A DNA stretch of 27,293 bases from an uncultured Mollicutes bacterium (GTDB taxonomy: Bacteria > Bacillota_I > Bacilli_A > RFN20 > CAG-826): assembly GCA_900542595.1 (NCBI GenBank), contig UQOB01000009.1, positions 1 through 27,293 on the forward strand, given 5' to 3'. Under the pieces are notes generated by a model. It had not been told where the DNA came from, ran no database searches, and worked only from the letters and a program-made list of their open reading frames with translations. The position numbers and the translations under genes were made by a program. Shown in pieces: positions 23,727 through 27,293 of the stretch. Each line of letters opens with the position of its first letter. The first letter of the stretch is position 1.

Positions 23727-24443
23727 TAGTGAGGCTGGTGGTAGCCGCTATACTCATTGGTGACGTTACTGCTTTAATCATTCCTTCTATCTTTAAAGTC
23801 AGCTGCGGTTTCTTCAAGACCAAAGAAGATACCACCGCGAAACAGTTAAAGAACAAAAAACTTTAGCTCTTTAAATGATGTCCCTTATAAGGTCGATTAC
23901 AACGCGTTGGTCAAAAGATTTGGAAACTCCGTTTATTCGAATGAGCACAATGGGACCTACTTATTCCTGGAAGGGGACGATATCAATCCTTCCAAAACCT
24001 ATGACAGCTTAACGGAAGTGGAAGAAGCGACCAGAGATAAAAAACTTAGCAGTTTATGGCTTAAACATAATGTCAGTAATGGGAAATTGAGCGACGCAAT
24101 ACTCTATCATGATCAGGTTGGGTATAAGGCTGGGGATGAAGCTAATATCAACGGTAGACATTATTACCAAGAACTAGTGCTTGACCCGGAAATGCCAGTT
24201 AAAACCATCAATGATTTTGTCGTTGAAGTGGGGGATTTATATATTGATAACGATGTCTTAAGAAGAACAGCGGTCATCGAACATTTTAAAGCGTATTTAA
24301 AAGAACAGAATTTTTGTTCCAAGTTCTATTTAGATGACGGGGTCACCGGGGTGGTCAGTGACTTCCAGCCGACTTACAAAATTGACACTTACGGTATCTC
24401 TTTTGATAAAGAGGGGGAATCTTTTAAACCAGGGGTGCTTTGA
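23727..24443 (+). pseudogene. remnant of a second zinc-ribbon membrane protein gene
   Basis: Two out-of-register pieces match the intact 810-residue protein at 2428-4860. Piece 1 (about 23747-23860) reads ALIIPSIFKVSCGF, then TAKQLKNKK, against ILVIISLFKVRGGF, then SARKLRQKK near residues 390-420. Piece 2 (from about 23868) matches the extracellular C-terminal part: VDYNALVKRFGN and LFLEGDD against YDSVVSKLG and IWIEGD, then ELVLDPEMPVKTINDFV against ELLFEPGVVLPTITDFV. About 160 residues between the pieces, including the last membrane helices, are missing, and stops separate the frames. The first ~380 residues are absent; the right 110-bp repeat lies where they should be. The 178-codon frame beginning with TTG at 23907 is therefore not a gene of its own. 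Confidence 0.82.
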
Positions 24444-24488
24444 AGCGAAAGCTATCATGGCCACGAACGCGATATACTGGCCCTTATT

Positions 24489-25406
24489 TTAGTCGTCCTT
24501 AAGGGGACGACCTTCTTCATCGTAATTATTCTTTGTTCCCCGTTTATCGGGGTCAATAAAGATGATTTTCATGACTGTTTTATAAAACTTCGTTTCTTTA
24601 AGAGCCGCTTGCTTTTCCTTCCGTTCCTCATCTTTCTTTTTAAGGGATTCTGGCAGCTTTTCTAAGAGCTTAAGCTTATTCTCCATCGCTTTTTTCTTGG
24701 CTTCTTCTTTAATCTGCTCGTACCTTTGGATAGTTGGGGAGTTCTTCACGATATCCCGGATTTTGTTAAATAGATTAACGGATGTGATTAAATCAATCAG
24801 CATGATGCCGTACGCAATCCCTAAGATAAAGATAGCGATGATATTAGCCATCGTGCCATTGCTCCCGGCTTCAAACATGAAGCGGAAGATGATTTCAAAC
24901 ATCTGGAAGACCCAGGGCCCTAAGGCGTAATAATACACCACATCGACGAAGAGCCAAATTAAAGAGAACTGGGGACAGATAATCCCTAAGATATTGCCCC
25001 TTAAGTTACTGTAATCCCAGAGCCTGACTTTAAAACCCTTAACGAAGATAAGTCCGGCGATAAATTCTAGGAGAATGAGAGATACCCAGATGATGCTTAA
25101 AGGGATTAAATCATAGATGGTAGGGCCACTCATGACTTTATTCCCGAACATCTCACCTGTCGGATTAAATAGAATCATGTTTCCCGCGTTTTCATAGAGG
25201 ACACCGCTAAAAAGAAACATTAAGACGATACCGAAGCCGTAAAGGGGAAGCCAGGGGCCTTTCATAAAGCCTGGGTTGACCCACTTTTTAGCGGATACAT
25301 ATCTTCTAAACAATACTTCTAAACCATAGCCCAACATGCACCCTAAAAGGAACATGGTTAAAATCGATATCACGTATCTGGAAGCAATGATTGTAGCGTC
25401 GTTCAT
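24489..25406 (-). CDS. CmpB-type membrane protein (putative ABC-transporter type IV family)
   Basis: 305 residues with about five membrane helices. The first half shows the pattern of the ABC_trans_CmpB family: LGCMLGYGLEVLFRR, then VNPGFMKGPWLPLYGFG and, further on, LLEFIAGLIF followed by RLWDYSNLRGN and ICPQFSLIWL. The last ~75 residues are highly charged, helical and cytoplasmic. The family is common in Bacillota and its transport role is unproven. The broken copy at 4927-5596 is a paralogue. Its predicted promoter places the transcript start at or next to the ATG, and no Shine-Dalgarno is visible, so the message may be leaderless. In both copies of this locus the gene precedes the ABC exporter on the same strand. 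Confidence 0.88.
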   Translation of the reverse strand: MNDATIIASRYVISILTMFLLGCMLGYGLEVLFRRYVSAKKWVNPGFMKGPWLPLYGFGIVLMFLFSGVLYENAGNMILFNPTGEMFGNKVMSGPTIYDLIPLSIIWVSLILLEFIAGLIFVKGFKVRLWDYSNLRGNILGIICPQFSLIWLFVDVVYYYALGPWVFQMFEIIFRFMFEAGSNGTMANIIAIFILGIAYGIMLIDLITSVNLFNKIRDIVKNSPTIQRYEQIKEEAKKKAMENKLKLLEKLPESLKKKDEERKEKQAALKETKFYKTVMKIIFIDPDKRGTKNNYDEEGRPLKDD

Positions 25407-25412
25407 GGTTTT

Positions 25413-25441
25413 ATTTTAGAAAGACTTATGCCTTGGTGCAA
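25413..25441 (-). promoter_or_regulatory. promoter of the CmpB-type gene, probably leaderless
   Basis: On the minus strand, TTGCAC (25441-25436) and TAAAAT (25418-25413) are 17 bases apart. The -10 ends six bases before the ATG at 25406. Its -35 overlaps that of the divergent promoter. Confidence 0.45.
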
Positions 25442-25461
25442 GAGGGGAAGAAGCGTATAAT
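25433..25461 (+). promoter_or_regulatory. promoter of the 149-residue protein gene, probably leaderless
   Basis: TTGGTG (25433-25438) and TATAAT (25456-25461) are 17 bases apart, and the -10 ends six bases before the ATG at 25468. The AGGGGAAG before the ATG lies upstream of the -10, so it would not be in the message. Confidence 0.6.
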
Positions 25462-25467
25462 CGAAGA

Positions 25468-25917
25468 ATGAAAGTCAAAGCTGTCGCCGATAAACTCGTG
25501 AAATGTATCAAAGAAGAACTCTCCTTTAAAGATTTTAGCATCACCGAAAGCGATAAAACTGGCATGCTTTCAATCTACTTTAAAAATATCGGTTTCGATG
25601 GACTTGAAGTTCCAGTATCCTCAATAATTTACCTATTTGAAACTAACGCGGTACTAATGTCCTTTATCTTACCGAAAGTGAAAGAGGGAATCTCTTTAGA
25701 TAAGATCGACGAAGTTTTAGATACGAAGATTTTTAAAATCAGTAAAGAACATATCAGTAAGATGGGGGAACGTTTAGTCTTAAGTTCCTATATCCCGAGC
25801 ATCACCTTATCGGAAGATATCGTCGATTGTTATCTCGCTTTCTGTAACGATTTAGAAACCAGTTTAAAAGATAAAATCAACCTCTTGGCCCAGGAAGATT
25901 TAGACTTAGAAATATAA
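25468..25917 (+). CDS. 149-residue soluble protein of unknown function
   Basis: A small acidic alpha/beta protein without signal peptide or membrane helix. It opens with a helix (VADKLVKCIKEEL), continues with strands (LSIYFKNIGF, SIIYLFETNAVLMSFILP), a KEGISLDKIDEVL helix, then LVLSSYIPSITLSEDIV and a final amphipathic helix. The order of strands, a small-residue turn and a late helix recalls YbjN or type III secretion chaperone-like folds, but no signature residues confirm this. It is transcribed away from the CmpB-type gene through overlapping promoters and converges on the beta-helix-like gene. Conserved neighbours elsewhere could not be judged. Confidence 0.7.
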   Translation: MKVKAVADKLVKCIKEELSFKDFSITESDKTGMLSIYFKNIGFDGLEVPVSSIIYLFETNAVLMSFILPKVKEGISLDKIDEVLDTKIFKISKEHISKMGERLVLSSYIPSITLSEDIVDCYLAFCNDLETSLKDKINLLAQEDLDLEI

Positions 25918-25955
25918 AGATATCGAAATAAATACTTAAGTTTTAGAAGGATATT

Positions 25956-27293
25956 CTACTTTTTTAAGTCGGAAATATCCGGGGATTGGTTATACCAGGC
26001 GAGGGTTTCTGGGGCGATAGAGGTGAAGCGGTAGTGGTTAAAACCGAGGACGTGGTTAATCGCTCTTCTCATCCCGACTTGCATAGCGCTGAAAATAGCT
26101 TGCGGGCTACCCATAAAGTTATCTACCCAAGGATCTTGCTTAAAGTCTAACGCGTACCCGTACATATCGAGGTCAATCATTTTTTCATCGATATATTGAA
26201 CGTTATCGGTGTCGAAAGTGACAGTGGAACCATTATACCCACCACCCATATAGAAGATGGGGAGGTTAGTATAGAGTTTCTTATTTTCTTCGATAAAGAA
26301 ATCATTAGCCTGAGTTTGAAGTAGTCTTCTAATTGGGAAATAGTCGTCATCAGTGATGGTGACGATTCCAATACCCACGTGCTCGGTGATGAAGTAGGAA
26401 AGATTTTGATACATCGTCGCGGTCGTATTTAAGAACTCGACATCCTTCCAGTCGTAGAAACGGGTATCGCCTTTAATGGTTAAATGGGAGGGGGAGGCAG
26501 TATACGCCATATTGTTAACTTGGATTTTCATATACATCCCGAGGATCAAGGCGAATAAGGTGCTGATATTGTTTTCGAGATATGGTCCCTGCGGTAAGGT
26601 ATCCATGCAAATGGCGGATAACCCACTCCGGTAGAAATACGTATGATCCACTGTTGCGGTATTCCCATAGATTAAATTACCATCACCATCAGTAAAGCCG
26701 TTAATGTTCGTTAAAGCATTCTTTAAGACTTCTCCAATCATGTAATAGTCTTCGACATTATAAGGGGAAGCAGGGAGTGCCCCAGTATAGCCCTCTAGCC
26801 AGTCCATAATCTGCGTATCTTTTAAGATGCCGTACGTTAAAAGTCCATCGGCGTAGCCATTCAATAAGTTATCTTCGTTCTTAACAAAGGGTGTCATCGC
26901 GTTGCTTAAGCTATCACTGATCGTCTTTCCATCTTTTAAGGTATAGTTAATCTTTTTGTTACCATCGATATGGTTAGCATCAGCGGCATTCGTGCCCAAT
27001 TTCAAAAGATATTCCATCCCGTTAGCGAGGTAACTATCTTCAATCGTTAAATCTTTATTGCTGTAGCTTCTAACGACGGTTCTCCCATATTCAAAACGGG
27101 AAGAAGTTAAATTGACATTATCCCCGTTAACTTCCACGACAGTTCCAGTATATTGGAGGTTCTGGAAGTTATTTTGGTAGTCATTACAGTTCTTGATATG
27201 AGCGTCCACGACTTCAATATTATCCCCGTCGACATAGAGCCCGATATTATCTTGCCCATACAACGCGAAGAGGGGGGACCCATTCGGGTTCTC
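25956..27293 (-). CDS. beta-helix-like protein, C-terminal part (5' end outside window)
   Basis: The frame is open to the right edge; 445 residues are visible. The first ~90 contain short parallel-beta-helix-like turns (IGLYVDGDNIEVVDAHIKNC, VVEVNGDNVNLTSSRFEYG, DLTIEDSYLANG), typical of surface or secreted right-handed beta-helix proteins. The rest is a mixed domain with repeated Tyr/Asn-rich loops and the tail FTSIAPETLAWYNQSPD. No membrane anchor or sorting motif is at the C-terminus. A signal peptide, if any, is out of sight. The TTG at 27261-27263 is internal and was not taken as a start. A surface-exposed role is inferred from the repeat type alone. Confidence 0.75.
   Translation of the reverse strand, partial: ENPNGSPLFALYGQDNIGLYVDGDNIEVVDAHIKNCNDYQNNFQNLQYTGTVVEVNGDNVNLTSSRFEYGRTVVRSYSNKDLTIEDSYLANGMEYLLKLGTNAADANHIDGNKKINYTLKDGKTISDSLSNAMTPFVKNEDNLLNGYADGLLTYGILKDTQIMDWLEGYTGALPASPYNVEDYYMIGEVLKNALTNINGFTDGDGNLIYGNTATVDHTYFYRSGLSAICMDTLPQGPYLENNISTLFALILGMYMKIQVNNMAYTASPSHLTIKGDTRFYDWKDVEFLNTTATMYQNLSYFITEHVGIGIVTITDDDYFPIRRLLQTQANDFFIEENKKLYTNLPIFYMGGGYNGSTVTFDTDNVQYIDEKMIDLDMYGYALDFKQDPWVDNFMGSPQAIFSAMQVGMRRAINHVLGFNHYRFTSIAPETLAWYNQSPDISDLKK

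Noticed and set aside
23630..23866. A 78-residue gene beginning inside the right 110-bp repeat
   Set aside because: Its first part is repeat sequence in a shifted frame relative to the left copy, and its second part is a piece of the zinc-ribbon pseudogene. It is a chance fusion.
23907..24443. An independent 178-residue gene with a TTG start
   Set aside because: Homology to the zinc-ribbon protein continues upstream of the TTG without a start codon, so it is the tail of a pseudogene.
27261..27263. TTG start for the beta-helix-like gene
   Set aside because: The frame and the protein-like sequence continue to the window edge and no ribosome site precedes the TTG.
1..27293. CRISPR array, tRNA or rRNA gene, insertion-sequence transposase, integrase
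   Set aside because: None was recognised on either strand. The repeats present are pairs or triplets without regular spacing, and no recombinase motif was seen.

Overview
The window looks like the chromosome of a low-GC Bacillota-type bacterium (AT-rich, Shine-Dalgarno starts, standard bacterial code with TGA used as a real stop at 17802-17804). A gut Bacilli, Erysipelotrichia or Mollicutes-related lineage would fit, but no marker gene fixes the taxonomy. No tRNA, rRNA, CRISPR array or recognisable insertion-sequence transposase was seen.

Layout. (1) 1-1521: the 3' end of a ClpB-like AAA+ ATPase overlapping a small radical-SAM activase-like gene. (2) 1522-5600: a decayed copy of a locus. It holds a truncated ABC-exporter N-terminus (1830-2239, minus), an intact 810-residue zinc-ribbon membrane protein (2428-4860, plus) and a broken CmpB-type membrane protein (4927-5596, minus). 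(3) 5608-7008: a single AAA_14/DUF4143 ATPase gene bracketed by two related 37-bp palindromic repeats. (4) 7059-11091: an intact heterodimeric ABC exporter operon (minus). (5) 11365-23717: a block of about 12 kb bounded by two 110-bp direct repeats. (6) 23727-25406: remains of a second zinc-ribbon membrane protein, then an intact CmpB-type protein (minus). (7) 25468-27293: a small soluble protein and the 3' part of a beta-helix-like protein.

Key inference. Regions 2 and 4-6 carry the same gene order and orientation: CmpB-type protein, divergent zinc-ribbon membrane protein, ABC exporter subunit A. They look like a tandem duplication. In one copy the CmpB and ABC genes have decayed and the zinc-ribbon gene is intact. 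In the other, the ABC and CmpB genes are intact, but the zinc-ribbon gene has been interrupted or replaced by the 12-kb block.

The 12-kb block is the most interesting part. It encodes a 2070-residue protein (transglutaminase-like, DUF4011-like, split superfamily-1 helicase, Vsr/MTES_1575-like nuclease and DUF3320-like regions), then a translationally coupled membrane-anchored protein, a broken small membrane ORF, SbcD, SbcC, a two-helix membrane peptide and a macro-domain protein. All lie on the plus strand with tight spacing or overlaps, apart from one 550-bp gap. Repeat-flanked, AT-rich and inserted next to decaying genes, it has the look of a transferred nucleic-acid-processing or defence cassette. 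The defence role is an inference; the sequence itself shows only the domains and their arrangement.
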